Positions 1-8,407 of a stretch of 25,964 nucleotides of DNA are shown here, one piece after another; the first letter of the stretch is position 1; every line of letters starts with the position of its first letter. Location of the stretch: positions 1-25,964 of the forward strand of contig CAJTRK010000040.1 in the NCBI GenBank assembly GCA_910578475.1. Direction: 5' to 3'. The position numbers and the translations under genes are program-made. Below the pieces are notes generated by a model. The model was given only the letters and a program-made list of their open reading frames with translations, did not search any database and had not been told where the DNA came from. Source of the DNA: an uncultured Lachnospiraceae bacterium (lineage in GTDB: Bacteria > Bacillota > Clostridia > Lachnospirales > Lachnospiraceae).

Positions 1-7
1 TATATCA

Positions 8-37
8 GGAAGGGTTTTTGATACCCTTCCTTTTTTT
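8..37 (+). terminator. Rho-independent terminator of an upstream gene
   Basis: A perfect 8-bp stem (GGAAGGGT at 8-15 with ACCCTTCC at 23-30) and a 7-base loop are followed by seven T residues at 31-37. This is a classic intrinsic terminator. It ends a transcription unit that lies left of the window and separates it from the polysaccharide operon. Confidence 0.85.
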
Positions 38-44
38 GTGCGGA

Positions 45-55
45 TATGCTATACT
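45..55 (+). promoter_or_regulatory. Extended -10 promoter of the polysaccharide operon
   Basis: TATGCTATACT contains TGnTATACT, an extended -10 element. No good -35 lies 16-18 bases upstream because that stretch is the terminator T-run. The same 11 bases form the -10 of the pseB promoter at 16146-16156. The distance to the first start codon (125) leaves a leader of about 63 nt. Confidence 0.5.
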
Positions 56-124
56 GTTGACATAAATAGAGTAAAATTGCGGTTGGTATGGCCGCACCGA
101 TTAAAAAAGAGCGGAGAACAGGCA

Positions 125-1054
125 ATGAGTTTATTGAGTATTATCGTCCCCTGTTATAATGAAGAGGAAAATATTGCTGATTTTTATCATGAAGTATTGA
201 AGAACAGCGCTTTTTTTGAAGAAAAAAAACTGGAACTTGAATTTTTATATATCGACGACGGCTCGAAAGACGGGACCGTGGCGGAAGTCAGGAAACTGCG
301 TGCGGAAGATGAACGGGTGCATCTTTTATCCTTTTCCAGAAATTTCGGAAAAGAGGCCGCAATCTATGCCGGCCTGCAGAAGGCGAAAGGAGACTATGTA
401 GTTTTGATGGATGCGGATTTGCAGGACCCCCCGTCACTTTTGCCTGAAATGTATGAGTATATCGAACAGGGATATGATTCCGTGGCGACAAGACGGGTCA
501 CGAGAAAAGGAGAACCCGTCATCCGTTCTTTTTTTGCCAGACTTTTTTACCGTCTGATGAACAGGATTTCGAAAACAGAGATTGTGGACGGGGCGAGAGA
601 TTACCGTTTGATGAAACGACAGGTGGTGGATGCGATTTTGGCCATGACGGAATATAACCGGTTTACGAAGGGAATCTTCGGATGGGTCGGCTATGAGACG
701 AAATGGCTCGAATACGAGAATGTGGAACGGAAGAAAGGAGAGACAAAATGGTCTTTCTGGAAGCTTTTCCTTTATTCCATCGACGGTATTACCGCATTTT
801 CCACGGCGCCGCTGGCAGTTGCCTCGGTTATGGGCGTTTTATTCTGCATTGTGGCATTTCTGTTGATTGTTATCACAATCGTGCGTAAGATGCTGTTTGG
901 CGACCCGACTTCCGGCTGGCCGTCGCTCGTCTGCATTATTTCACTTATCAGCGGCGTACAATTGTTTTGTCTCGGCATTGTGGGTCAATACTTATCTAAG
1001 ACCTATATGGAAGTAAAGCGAAGACCAATTTATCTGATAAAAGAGGACATTTGA
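125..1054 (+). CDS. GtrB/DPM1-like polyprenyl-phosphate glycosyltransferase
   Basis: Family GT2 membrane glycosyltransferase of 309 residues. Such enzymes move a sugar from a nucleotide donor onto undecaprenyl phosphate at the cytoplasmic face, and the product is flipped and used by a GT-C enzyme outside. Seen: the N-terminal GT-A strand SIIVPCYNEEEN, the nucleotide-binding DDGS at 44-47, the metal-binding DAD at 96-98 followed by LQDPP, the KGET-WS element near 204-210, and two C-terminal membrane helices (about 229-253 and 266-290). An upstream in-frame GTG (38) would add 29 residues unlike the family. The ATG at 125 has GGAGAAC upstream and begins with the conserved strand. The gene overlaps the next start by one base (TGATG). 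A GtrA-type flippase is not in view. Two GT-C proteins (10713 and 19608) are possible users of its product. The exact sugar is unknown. Confidence 0.85.
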   Translation: MSLLSIIVPCYNEEENIADFYHEVLKNSAFFEEKKLELEFLYIDDGSKDGTVAEVRKLRAEDERVHLLSFSRNFGKEAAIYAGLQKAKGDYVVLMDADLQDPPSLLPEMYEYIEQGYDSVATRRVTRKGEPVIRSFFARLFYRLMNRISKTEIVDGARDYRLMKRQVVDAILAMTEYNRFTKGIFGWVGYETKWLEYENVERKKGETKWSFWKLFLYSIDGITAFSTAPLAVASVMGVLFCIVAFLLIVITIVRKMLFGDPTSGWPSLVCIISLISGVQLFCLGIVGQYLSKTYMEVKRRPIYLIKEDI

Positions 1055-1860
1055 TGAACGAAAAGGTCAGTATTATCGTGCCGGTCTATCGCGCCGCGCC
1101 TTATATTGCGGAGACGATAGAGATGGTGAGGCGGCAGACGTATCGGGACTGGGAACTGCTTTTCATCGACGACTGTTCGCCTGATAACAGCGCGGAAATC
1201 ATTCAGCATACAATAGAAAAACTGGCAGGGCAGGCAGCGGATGAAAGGCAGATACCGCAGGCGTGTCCGGATATGACACAGCGCATCCGCCTGATTCGGA
1301 AAGCGCAGAACGAAGGAGCGGCCAGAGCCCGTAATACCGGGTTGGAGCAGGCGGAAGGCAGATATATTGCCTTTCTGGATGCGGATGATATCTGGCTCCC
1401 CGAAAAACTTGAGAAAGAACTTGCTTTTCTGCGGGAAAAGCAGGCGGCTTTCGTATTTACCGCCTATGAATTTGGCGATGAACACGCGCGCGGTACGGGC
1501 AGAATTGTAAAAGTACCCGAGCGGCTGACATACAGGAAAGCTTTGTCCCGTACGGTCATCTTTACGTCAACGGTTCTTTTTGATACGGAAAAAATATCAA
1601 AAGAACTGATACGGATGCCTGTGGTGGAAAGCGAAGATACGGCGACGTGGTGGAAGATTCTGCGAAACGGTCATACGGCGTATGGCCTGAACGAGTCGCT
1701 TGTCATATACAGAAGACCGGAGAAGAGTCTGTCTTCCAATAAATTTGTGGCGATAAAGCGAATCTGGAATCTGTATCGCCGGGTGGAAGGATTGCCTATG
1801 CCGGTCAGTGCTTTTTGCTTCTGTATGTGGGCATTTCGTGCTACGCTGCGGCGCTTATAG
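1054..1860 (+). CDS. Family 2 glycosyltransferase
   Basis: A 268-residue GT-A fold transferase expected to add one sugar to the lipid-linked repeat unit in the cytoplasm. Seen: KVSIIVPVYRAAPYI at the N-terminus, the nucleotide-binding DD at 39-40 (IDDCSPDNS), the ARNTGLEQAEGRYIAFLDADD block with the DADD metal-binding motif at 109-112, and a WWKILRNG segment that often follows in EPS-type GT2 proteins. About 20 extra residues sit between the first Rossmann strand pair and the next (roughly 55-78), which is mildly longer than usual. There is no clear membrane anchor; the C-terminus is short and rich in Cys, Phe and Trp. The start is the ATG sharing its A with the preceding stop, with AGAGG upstream, so translational coupling is likely. 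Donor and acceptor cannot be read from sequence. Confidence 0.85.
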   Translation: MNEKVSIIVPVYRAAPYIAETIEMVRRQTYRDWELLFIDDCSPDNSAEIIQHTIEKLAGQAADERQIPQACPDMTQRIRLIRKAQNEGAARARNTGLEQAEGRYIAFLDADDIWLPEKLEKELAFLREKQAAFVFTAYEFGDEHARGTGRIVKVPERLTYRKALSRTVIFTSTVLFDTEKISKELIRMPVVESEDTATWWKILRNGHTAYGLNESLVIYRRPEKSLSSNKFVAIKRIWNLYRRVEGLPMPVSAFCFCMWAFRATLRRL

Positions 1861-1870
1861 TGGGAAAGGC

Positions 1871-3256
1871 ATGGTTATTAAGGTGAAGCGAACAGAATCA
1901 TTAAAAAGACTTATTATATCGGAGTTTCCGCTTATCGGGCTGATTGTGCAGATGGGTGTATATGCTTATTACTGGATGAGCGCCTATTATCCGTTTCTGC
2001 ATCTGCACAGGGATTTGAGATATTATTTTAAAGGGCATGTGCTGATGCTGCTCGTTTATCTTGTATTGCTTTATTTTTTCACGAGCACTTACGGCGGACT
2101 GAAAATAGGTTATCTGAAACCGGTGGATGTTTATTTCTCACAGTTTTTTTCCTTGCTAGGAGTCAATGTAATCTCTTACATTCAGATTTCGCTGATGGCG
2201 AACTGGCTGGTGGATGCTGCGCCCATCATCAAAACGATGCTGATACAGCTTATCCTGGCCGCGGTCTGGGTGTATGTCGGAAATATGCTTTACCGGAAAG
2301 CTTTTCCGCCGCGGGAAATTCTGCTCGTGCACGGGGAGCGTTCCATCGATGAAATTGTGGCGAAATTTGACTCCAGAAAGGACAAGTACAAAATCAACAG
2401 ATGTATGAATATTTCCGAAGGAACGGAGAAGATTCAGGAAGAAATTCTGGCGGGTTATGGCGCAATTGTATTGTGGGATATTCCGGTGTCGGAAAGAAAT
2501 CATCTTCTGAAATTCTGTTACAGCCGGTCGATTCGCGTCTATATGATGCCGAAAATTTCAGACGTGCTCATTCAGGGCTCCGACCAGCTTCATCTGTTCG
2601 ACGCGCCGATTATGCTCATCAGGGAATATGCGCTGAAAACGGAACAGCGGATTATCAAAAGATGTATCGACCTGATATGCGCGGTTCTTTTGCTTGTCAT
2701 CGCGTCGCCGTTTATGCTGGTGACGGCAATCGCCATCAAATTATATGACAAAGGGCCGGTTCTTTATAAACAGATTCGATGCACCCAGGATGCGAGGGAA
2801 TTTTATATTCTTAAATTCCGAAGTATGCGGGTGGATGCGGAAAAAGACGGTGTAGCCAGGCTTGCGGCGAAGAATGACGACCGGATTACGCCAATCGGCA
2901 AATTTATCCGGGCGGTGCGAATCGACGAACTTCCGCAGCTTTTCAATATCTTAAAAGGGGACATGTCATTCATCGGGCCGCGTCCCGAAAGGCCGGAAAT
3001 CATCGCGGATTATGTGAAAGAGATGCCGGAGTTCGTCTTTCGGATGAAGGTAAAGGCGGGACTTGCGGGATATGCGCAGGTTTATGGAAAATATAATACC
3101 ACGCCCTATGATAAACTGAAGCTGGATTTAACGTATATTGAAAATTATTCGGTGTGGCTGGATTTGAAGCTGATGCTTCTGACATTGAAAATCCTGATTA
3201 AGCCGGAAAGTACGGAAGGCGTGGAGAACGGCCAGACAACGGCCAAAAAGCAATAA
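1871..3256 (+). CDS. Initiating polyprenyl-phosphate sugar phosphotransferase (WbaP/WcaJ type)
   Basis: A 461-residue phosphoglycosyltransferase that loads the first sugar-1-phosphate onto undecaprenyl phosphate and so starts repeat-unit assembly. Seen: about four N-terminal membrane segments (to roughly residue 145), a central Rossmann-like domain (about 150-265), and a C-terminal bacterial sugar transferase domain. That domain has the re-entrant hydrophobic helix after KRCIDLI, the KFRSM block, the catalytic Asp-Glu pair in RIDELPQL (about 352-353), and FIGPRPERPE. This is the polytopic large-type enzyme, not the minimal PglC form. The chosen ATG follows GGGAAAGG with only one base between, so a GTG at 1883 is an alternative start. 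The gene follows the GT2 stop by 10 bases and precedes the Wzz-like gene. The first sugar is not identifiable from sequence. Confidence 0.9.
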   Translation: MVIKVKRTESLKRLIISEFPLIGLIVQMGVYAYYWMSAYYPFLHLHRDLRYYFKGHVLMLLVYLVLLYFFTSTYGGLKIGYLKPVDVYFSQFFSLLGVNVISYIQISLMANWLVDAAPIIKTMLIQLILAAVWVYVGNMLYRKAFPPREILLVHGERSIDEIVAKFDSRKDKYKINRCMNISEGTEKIQEEILAGYGAIVLWDIPVSERNHLLKFCYSRSIRVYMMPKISDVLIQGSDQLHLFDAPIMLIREYALKTEQRIIKRCIDLICAVLLLVIASPFMLVTAIAIKLYDKGPVLYKQIRCTQDAREFYILKFRSMRVDAEKDGVARLAAKNDDRITPIGKFIRAVRIDELPQLFNILKGDMSFIGPRPERPEIIADYVKEMPEFVFRMKVKAGLAGYAQVYGKYNTTPYDKLKLDLTYIENYSVWLDLKLMLLTLKILIKPESTEGVENGQTTAKKQ

Positions 3257-3281
3257 GAATGAACGGGAAGGTATCGTTATC

Positions 3282-4265
3282 ATGAAATACGGAAATGAAG
3301 GTATGGATTGCAAAAAATATTTTCTTCTTTTCCTGGGAAAGGTCTGGCTTGCGGCGCTTGCGGCGCTGCTCGGCGGGGTTCTCGGCGGAGGCGTCTATCT
3401 TTTCTTCCATGTGGCGGTAAATAATAACCGGGAATATCAGGCTGAGTCCAAAATTTATCTGACCTTCGCGCCGGACGAGAGCGGAGAAATCTATCAGGCT
3501 TATAACGGCTATACATGGAATGACCTGATGGCGACAGAGCCGATTCTGAATACGACGATGGCTTTTCTGCCGGAAGATTACACGAAAGAAGAGGTCGCTG
3601 CCGCCACCCGGGCGGAAATTCTTTCCGACCTGCGGCTTCTGACGATTACGATTACAACATCAAATCCGGAGCGGACCGCGGAAATCCTGAAAGCTACGGA
3701 CCTTTCTCTGGTGGAACTCGGAAAACAGGCGAAGGAATTTAACGATATAGAAATTTACAGTGAGACGGAACCGCAGCTGGTGACGATGACGCCGAGACTG
3801 TTACAGGCGGTTCTGGTAGGCCTTGCGCTTGCGCTTGCGTCTGCGCTGCTTGCGATGGCGCTCTTTTATGTGCTGGACGATAAAATTTATGTGCCGGGAG
3901 ATTTAAAAAGCGTGACAGAACTTCCGTTTGTGGGGTTCTGCTTCAGGGAGGAATCCGGCGGAAAAGCGAAAAGACTGTCTGACAGTCTGCAGGCTGACCT
4001 GGAACGGAACCGGGCGCATTTGGCGGACAGAATCGGAACGCTCACGACGTTCGAACTGGAGAAGCATCAGACGGTTACGGAAGAGATGTATGAAGAACTG
4101 CGGAAAGCGGAAGGAATCCTGTTATCGGTTCCTTATAAAAAGATGGACAGGACGACGCTTGGCTACCGCATCGGACAGTTTTCGATACAGGAATGCAGAC
4201 TTGCGGGCATTGTTATACGGGATGCCGATATGAGGTTGTTAAGATGGTATTACAATCACCTGTAA
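3282..4265 (+). CDS. Wzz-like polysaccharide chain-length protein with degenerate kinase-like tail
   Basis: A 327-residue membrane protein of the Wzz/CpsC type, which sets polymer length with the Wzy polymerase. Seen: a first membrane helix (about 14-42), an extracytoplasmic region containing YQAESKIYLTF and TITTSNPERTAEIL, and a second helix (about 173-197) ending in the usual LDD. A further 130 cytoplasmic residues follow. The tail has LPFVGFCF, resembling the LPVLGVIP linker between Wzz and the BY-kinase domain, and a later segment (GILLSVPYKK..., then CRLAGIVIRD) recalling kinase strands. No Walker A or B motif is present, so I infer it cannot bind ATP as a kinase. In Gram-positive loci a separate CpsD kinase usually pairs with this protein; none is visible here. 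A second ATG at 3303 is possible, but 3282 has GGGAAGG upstream. The 3' end overlaps the next gene by 22 bases. Confidence 0.8.
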   Translation: MKYGNEGMDCKKYFLLFLGKVWLAALAALLGGVLGGGVYLFFHVAVNNNREYQAESKIYLTFAPDESGEIYQAYNGYTWNDLMATEPILNTTMAFLPEDYTKEEVAAATRAEILSDLRLLTITITTSNPERTAEILKATDLSLVELGKQAKEFNDIEIYSETEPQLVTMTPRLLQAVLVGLALALASALLAMALFYVLDDKIYVPGDLKSVTELPFVGFCFREESGGKAKRLSDSLQADLERNRAHLADRIGTLTTFELEKHQTVTEEMYEELRKAEGILLSVPYKKMDRTTLGYRIGQFSIQECRLAGIVIRDADMRLLRWYYNHL

Positions 4266-5062
4266 AAGTGCAGGTCTTGGTATCCGCGTTGAATCAGGAT
4301 AGTAAGAACCTGACGGAACAAATGAATATAGCGTCGGATGCTGTCGTCGTGAATCAGTGCGACGGATATGATTACCGGGAATGGCATACCAAGTCCGGCC
4401 GGGTACAGAGTTTCGGCATGGCGGAGCGCGGCGTGGGACTGAGCCGGAATACGGCGCTGCTTCACGCGGATGCGGATATCTGCCTGTTTTCGGATGAAGA
4501 TATCGTTTTGGAAAAAGACTATCCGGATATTATTCGAAAAGCCTATCAACAGATTCCCGATGCGGATATGATTCTTTTTAACGTCCGGGTGGCGCCCAAA
4601 CGGCGGACTTACTGGAACGAACAGAGAAAGCGGATTCACTGGTATAATTACGGCCGATATCCGGCATACAGCATTTCCGGGAAACTGGACGCATTCAGAA
4701 GGGCAAATGTTCATTTTTCGCTGCTGTTCGGCGGCGGCGCAAAATACAGTAACGGAGAAGACAGTCTGTTTCTGCGGGACTGTCTGCGGGCCGGTATGAG
4801 AATCTACGCAGTACCGGACTGCATCGGGGAGGAAATGCCGCGGGAGTCCGGGGGTTCCACCTGGTTCCACGGGTTTACGGAAAAATTTTTTAAAGACCGG
4901 GGCGTGCTCTATTATTATCTGTACGGAAAGCTTGCCAAAGTTTTCTCGCTCCGCTTTCTGTTAAAAAATAAGACCGGCATGTGCGGCGAAATCCCGCTTA
5001 AAAAGGCTTACCGGCTGATGGCAGAAGGTATTCGTTCGCAGAAAAGCATAAAGAAGGGGTAA
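4244..5062 (+). CDS. Family 2-like glycosyltransferase
   Basis: A 272-residue protein with a GT-A-like layout, presumably adding a sugar or other group to the repeat unit. Seen: an N-terminal strand VKVQVLVSALNQD, the block GLSRNTALLHADADICLFSDEDI with a likely DED metal site, and a C-terminal GGGAKYSNGEDSLFLRDCL segment that matches the acceptor-side ED motif of GT2 enzymes. The N-terminal region lacks the usual DDGS and has an Asn/Cys/Asp-rich stretch instead (VVVNQCDGYDY), so it is a divergent member. The ATG at 4244 is inside the 3' end of the Wzz gene, has GAGG about 9 bases upstream, and is likely coupled to it. The in-frame ATG at 4193 would add 17 uncharacteristic residues. The polymerase gene follows 10 bases later. 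Specificity unknown. Confidence 0.75.
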   Translation: MVLQSPVKVQVLVSALNQDSKNLTEQMNIASDAVVVNQCDGYDYREWHTKSGRVQSFGMAERGVGLSRNTALLHADADICLFSDEDIVLEKDYPDIIRKAYQQIPDADMILFNVRVAPKRRTYWNEQRKRIHWYNYGRYPAYSISGKLDAFRRANVHFSLLFGGGAKYSNGEDSLFLRDCLRAGMRIYAVPDCIGEEMPRESGGSTWFHGFTEKFFKDRGVLYYYLYGKLAKVFSLRFLLKNKTGMCGEIPLKKAYRLMAEGIRSQKSIKKG

Positions 5063-5072
5063 GGGAATCGAC

Positions 5073-6179
5073 ATGATTTTGTATCTTGCGGTCGCGGCGG
5101 GAACGATACTGCTTGCGGTTATGGTCGAGAATCATCCGGTCTTACAGCCGTATCGGGTGACGAGACAGCAGATGTGCAACAGAGTCTGCCTTCTTGCGAT
5201 TTTTCTCATACTCTTTGCGCTGTCCGCATGCAGGCAGAATGTAGGAAATGATTACGCCAAATATGTAGAGTTCATGCACCTTGTCAACTCCAATGCGTAT
5301 GTGCCGACGGAAGCGGGTTTTAATCTGCTCGTGAAAATCGTTTACGGAATATCCGGCTTTGAGAATTATCTGCTTGTTTTTGCGATTTATGCTTTCGCGA
5401 CGATTTCTCTTTTTCTGCTTGCAATCTATGAGCAGAGCGATGATTTTCCGATGACCTATTTTCTGTTCATGACGCTTGGCTATTACTTCCAGACTTTCAG
5501 CACCGTGCGTTATTATCTGGCGCTGGCGATTGCGCTTTATTCCATGAAATTTGTCATACGCAGACAGTGGGGCAGATTTATTCTGCTGGTTGTTCTCGGC
5601 AGCTTTTTCCATAAGTCGCTGCTCGTCATACTGCCGCTTTACTTTCTGGCGTCCGTTACCTGGAAAAAATGGCAGCTGGCGTTAATCGGCGTTTTTTGTA
5701 CGACATTTCTGTTCCTGCAGGATTTTTATCTGAAAGTGGTCGTATTTTTATATCCGACCTATGAGGACACGGAATACCTGACAGGCGGGACGAGTTATAT
5801 CAATATTCTGCGCTGTCTTGGAGTGCTCGCGCTCTCGCTGTTCTATTACCGGAAAAGCATAAAGGGAAGCAGGCGCATGCAGTTTTACTTTTATCTGAAT
5901 CTGGGCGCGCTCGTGCTCTATGTATTTTGTTCTTTCCTGCCGATTATTTCCCGCATCGGGTATTATCTGACGGTCAGCCATATTTTGTTTCTGCCGGCGC
6001 TGTTACGGGAAACGGAAAGCGTCAAATGGCGAAGACTTCTGCGGGCGGGAATGATACTTGCGGCGACGCTTTATTTTATCATTTTCATGAGCCGGGCCTA
6101 TGACGACGGGTTGTTGATTCTGCCCTATAAGAGCTTTTTCTTTCATGATATGGTGAATATTCTGTCGGATATGAATTAG
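5073..6179 (+). CDS. EpsG/Wzy-type polysaccharide polymerase
   Basis: A 368-residue integral membrane protein with about ten hydrophobic helices across its length. It matches the EpsG family, which acts outside the membrane to join lipid-linked repeat units into a polymer. Seen: the motif region CRQNVGNDYAKYVEFMHLV near residues 50-68, typical of the family (R...GNDY..Y), followed by FNLLVKIVYGISG and the FQTFSTVRYYLALAIALYSM and FFHKSLLVILPLYF segments that recur in EpsG proteins. A ribosome binding site AGGGGTAAGGG precedes the ATG. It sits directly after the Wzz and GT2 genes, as expected for a Wzy-dependent locus. Linkage specificity is not predictable. Confidence in the polymerase role is high because of both sequence pattern and context. 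Confidence 0.88.
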   Translation: MILYLAVAAGTILLAVMVENHPVLQPYRVTRQQMCNRVCLLAIFLILFALSACRQNVGNDYAKYVEFMHLVNSNAYVPTEAGFNLLVKIVYGISGFENYLLVFAIYAFATISLFLLAIYEQSDDFPMTYFLFMTLGYYFQTFSTVRYYLALAIALYSMKFVIRRQWGRFILLVVLGSFFHKSLLVILPLYFLASVTWKKWQLALIGVFCTTFLFLQDFYLKVVVFLYPTYEDTEYLTGGTSYINILRCLGVLALSLFYYRKSIKGSRRMQFYFYLNLGALVLYVFCSFLPIISRIGYYLTVSHILFLPALLRETESVKWRRLLRAGMILAATLYFIIFMSRAYDDGLLILPYKSFFFHDMVNILSDMN

Positions 6180-6246
6180 CGTGGAAAGAAGTTCTAAAGC
6201 TCACGCCAGAGGCGGGGAGGCTGTTTTGAAGAAAGGTGGTCGGGAA

Positions 6247-7068
6247 ATGGAGCCGGAGTTTTCCATACTGGTAGTCTGCCTGAATCCCGGTGAAAAACTG
6301 CGGATGACGTTGGAAAGCATCAGAAAACAGACGTACCGAAATTATGAAGTGGTGGTGAAGGACGGACTGTCAACAGACGGCTCCGCAGCCTGTGCGGAAG
6401 CGTACGCGCAGGATTTTCCGTCCATGAGGTTTCTTGCCGGGAAGGACGGCGGCATTTATGACGCCATGAATCAGGCGGTACGGGCGGCAGAGGGAAAATA
6501 CCTTTATTTCCTGAACTGCGGCGACCGGTTTTATCATGAAAAAGTGTTGGAAGAAATCGCAGGACTGATTGCGGCGCATCCGTCGGAGGCGGGAATCTAT
6601 TATGGGAATATTTATGAAAGGCTGACGGGGCGTGAGGTTGCCTCCAATCCGAGGCTGGACGCTTTCGGGTGTTACCGGAATGTGCCCTGTCATCAGGCCT
6701 GTTTCTATGACAGGAAGCTGCTGCTTGCGCATCCCTTTGATACGGCATATCGTGTCAGGGCGGATTATGAGCAGTTTCTCTGGTGTTTTTTTACAAAGAC
6801 GCCGGCGTTTCAAACGTCTTTCGTATATGGCGGTATCATCATTGCCGATTACGAGGGCGGGGGTTTTTCGGAAACAAAAAAGAACCGCCGGATTTCCGCG
6901 GCGGAGCACAAAGAAATTGTCGGGAAATATATGACCTCCGGACAGATATGGAAATACAGAATGATTCTGTGGGCGACGCTTTCGCCCGTCCGGACATGGG
7001 TCGCGAAAAACAGGATAACGTCAGGTCTGTACAATGAACTGAAGAAAAAAATTTACGGGAAGGGATAA
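6247..7068 (+). CDS. Family 2 glycosyltransferase, WcaE/colanic-type
   Basis: A 273-residue cytoplasmic GT2 transferase. Seen: EFSILVVCLNPGEKLRMTLESI at the N-terminus, the VKDGLSTDGS block in place of DDGS, the signature KDGGIYDAMNQAV that marks the colanic/WcaE-like subgroup, and the FLNCGDRF acceptor-side motif. A GTG at 6181 opens the same frame 22 residues earlier, but the ATG at 6247 has AAAGGTGG at good spacing and begins at the conserved strand. It lies 67 bases after the polymerase stop and 11 bases before the next gene. It probably adds a sugar to the repeat unit; which one cannot be told from sequence. Confidence 0.85.
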   Translation: MEPEFSILVVCLNPGEKLRMTLESIRKQTYRNYEVVVKDGLSTDGSAACAEAYAQDFPSMRFLAGKDGGIYDAMNQAVRAAEGKYLYFLNCGDRFYHEKVLEEIAGLIAAHPSEAGIYYGNIYERLTGREVASNPRLDAFGCYRNVPCHQACFYDRKLLLAHPFDTAYRVRADYEQFLWCFFTKTPAFQTSFVYGGIIIADYEGGGFSETKKNRRISAAEHKEIVGKYMTSGQIWKYRMILWATLSPVRTWVAKNRITSGLYNELKKKIYGKG

Positions 7069-7079
7069 GGTGTTGAGGG

Positions 7080-8366
7080 ATGAAGGTGCTTTGGGTATGC
7101 AATATTATGCTTCCGGCAATAGCGAAACAGTTAGGTCTTCCATATAGCAGCAGAGAGGGATGGCTGACCGCGGCGCTGGACAGAGTTTTACAGGAACAGC
7201 ATCGTCATCGGATAACTTTGGGGATTGCATTTCCGGTGACAGAAGAAACAGGCAACATGAACAGGGAACTGGTACTAGCGGGCGACGAGACATGCGCCTG
7301 TTATGGTTTTGTGGAAAATTTAAATACGCCGGAACAATATGACAGTAAAATAGAAGTGAGAATGAAAGAAATCATTGCGGATTTCGAACCGGATATGATA
7401 CACATTTTCGGAACGGAATTTCCGCATACGCTGGCCTGCGTGCGTGCGTTCCGGAATCCGGCCAAAACGCTGATAGGCTTACAGGGCCTTATTTCCGCCT
7501 GCGCGGCGGCATATATGGCCGACATGCCGGGGAAAATACAGAGAAGAACAACGTTCCGGGATTTGGTCAGAAAAGACAACCTGAAACAGCAGCAGAAAAA
7601 GTTTTATAAAAGAGGTCTGTATGAAAAAGAAGCGCTCCGTCTGACGCAGCATGTGGCCGGGCGGACGGATTTCGACAGAGAGACGGCGGCCAAAATCAAT
7701 CCGGAAGCGACCTATCATTTCCTGAATGAGACGATGCGCAGCTGCTTTTACCGGGACAGATGGAAAAGGAATGCCTGCATTCCGTATAGTATTTTTTTGA
7801 GTCAGGGAGATTATCCGTTAAAAGGCTTCCATTATCTGTTACAGGCTATGCCCGCCATCCTTGCGCAATTTCCGGAAGCGCATGTTTATGTGGCCGGAAA
7901 TAATATTCTGAAAGGCACTACGGCCAAAGATAATATGAAACTTTCCGGTTATGGAAAATACTTGCGGAAGCTGATAAAGGATAATCAGTTAAAGGACAAA
8001 GTGACCATGCTCGGCATGCTGGACGAGGAAGGCATGAAAGAACAGTTCTTAAAGAGCCATGTGTTCGTCTGTCCGTCAGCGATGGAGAATTCTCCCAATT
8101 CTCTCGGAGAAGCGATGCTGCTCGGCGTGCCCTGCGTAGCGGCGGACGTGGGAGGCATCCACAATATTCTCGTGAGCGGTGGAGACGGCGTATTATATCC
8201 GGCCGGAAGCGTGGAAGGACTGGCGGAGAAGGTTATCGAGATTTTCACCAAAGAAGCGATTACCGAAAAATATTCTGATAATGCCAGGAGACATGCGCGC
8301 GAAACGCATGACGCGGACCAGAATTATTATAAGCTGATACGAATTTATCAAGAGATTACAGGGTAA
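7080..8366 (+). CDS. Family 4 glycosyltransferase (GT-B fold)
   Basis: A 428-residue retaining-type glycosyltransferase. Seen: the N-terminal Rossmann start MKVLWVCNIMLPAIA, a middle acceptor region with DMIHIFGTEF, and the C-terminal donor domain with KGFHYLLQAMP, VYVAGN, and the E-x7-E motif in the segment SAMENSPNSLGEAMLLGVP (about 335-350), followed by VAADVGGI. These are typical for GT4 (RfaB/WcaL-like) proteins working on polyprenyl-linked intermediates at the inner face of the membrane. Start ATG 7080 follows TAAGGTG at about 8 bases and also an immediate GAGGG. The following intercistronic gap holds a hairpin (8362-8396). Confidence 0.88.
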   Translation: MKVLWVCNIMLPAIAKQLGLPYSSREGWLTAALDRVLQEQHRHRITLGIAFPVTEETGNMNRELVLAGDETCACYGFVENLNTPEQYDSKIEVRMKEIIADFEPDMIHIFGTEFPHTLACVRAFRNPAKTLIGLQGLISACAAAYMADMPGKIQRRTTFRDLVRKDNLKQQQKKFYKRGLYEKEALRLTQHVAGRTDFDRETAAKINPEATYHFLNETMRSCFYRDRWKRNACIPYSIFLSQGDYPLKGFHYLLQAMPAILAQFPEAHVYVAGNNILKGTTAKDNMKLSGYGKYLRKLIKDNQLKDKVTMLGMLDEEGMKEQFLKSHVFVCPSAMENSPNSLGEAMLLGVPCVAADVGGIHNILVSGGDGVLYPAGSVEGLAEKVIEIFTKEAITEKYSDNARRHARETHDADQNYYKLIRIYQEITG

Positions 8367-8396
8367 GAAAGATTGCACAACAAAGTTTTCTTATCC
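8362..8396 (+). other. Intercistronic hairpin between two GT4 genes
   Basis: TAAGAAA at 8364-8370 pairs with TTTCTTA at 8387-8393. GG (8362-8363) and CC (8395-8396) extend the stem across a single bulged T. The left arm contains the stop codon of the preceding gene, and the right arm ends just before the GGGAGAA ribosome binding site of the next. There is no T-run, so it is more likely an mRNA stability or processing element than a terminator. Confidence 0.4.
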
Positions 8397-8407
8397 GGGA
8401 GAAGTTC

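Noticed and set aside
57..62. TTGACA before the first gene as a -35 element
   Set aside because: No -10 hexamer lies 16-18 bases downstream; the extended -10 at 47-55 is a better reading.
4256..4870. A minus-strand frame of 204 codons
   Set aside because: Antisense to the GT2-like gene at 4244, with no ribosome binding site or family features.
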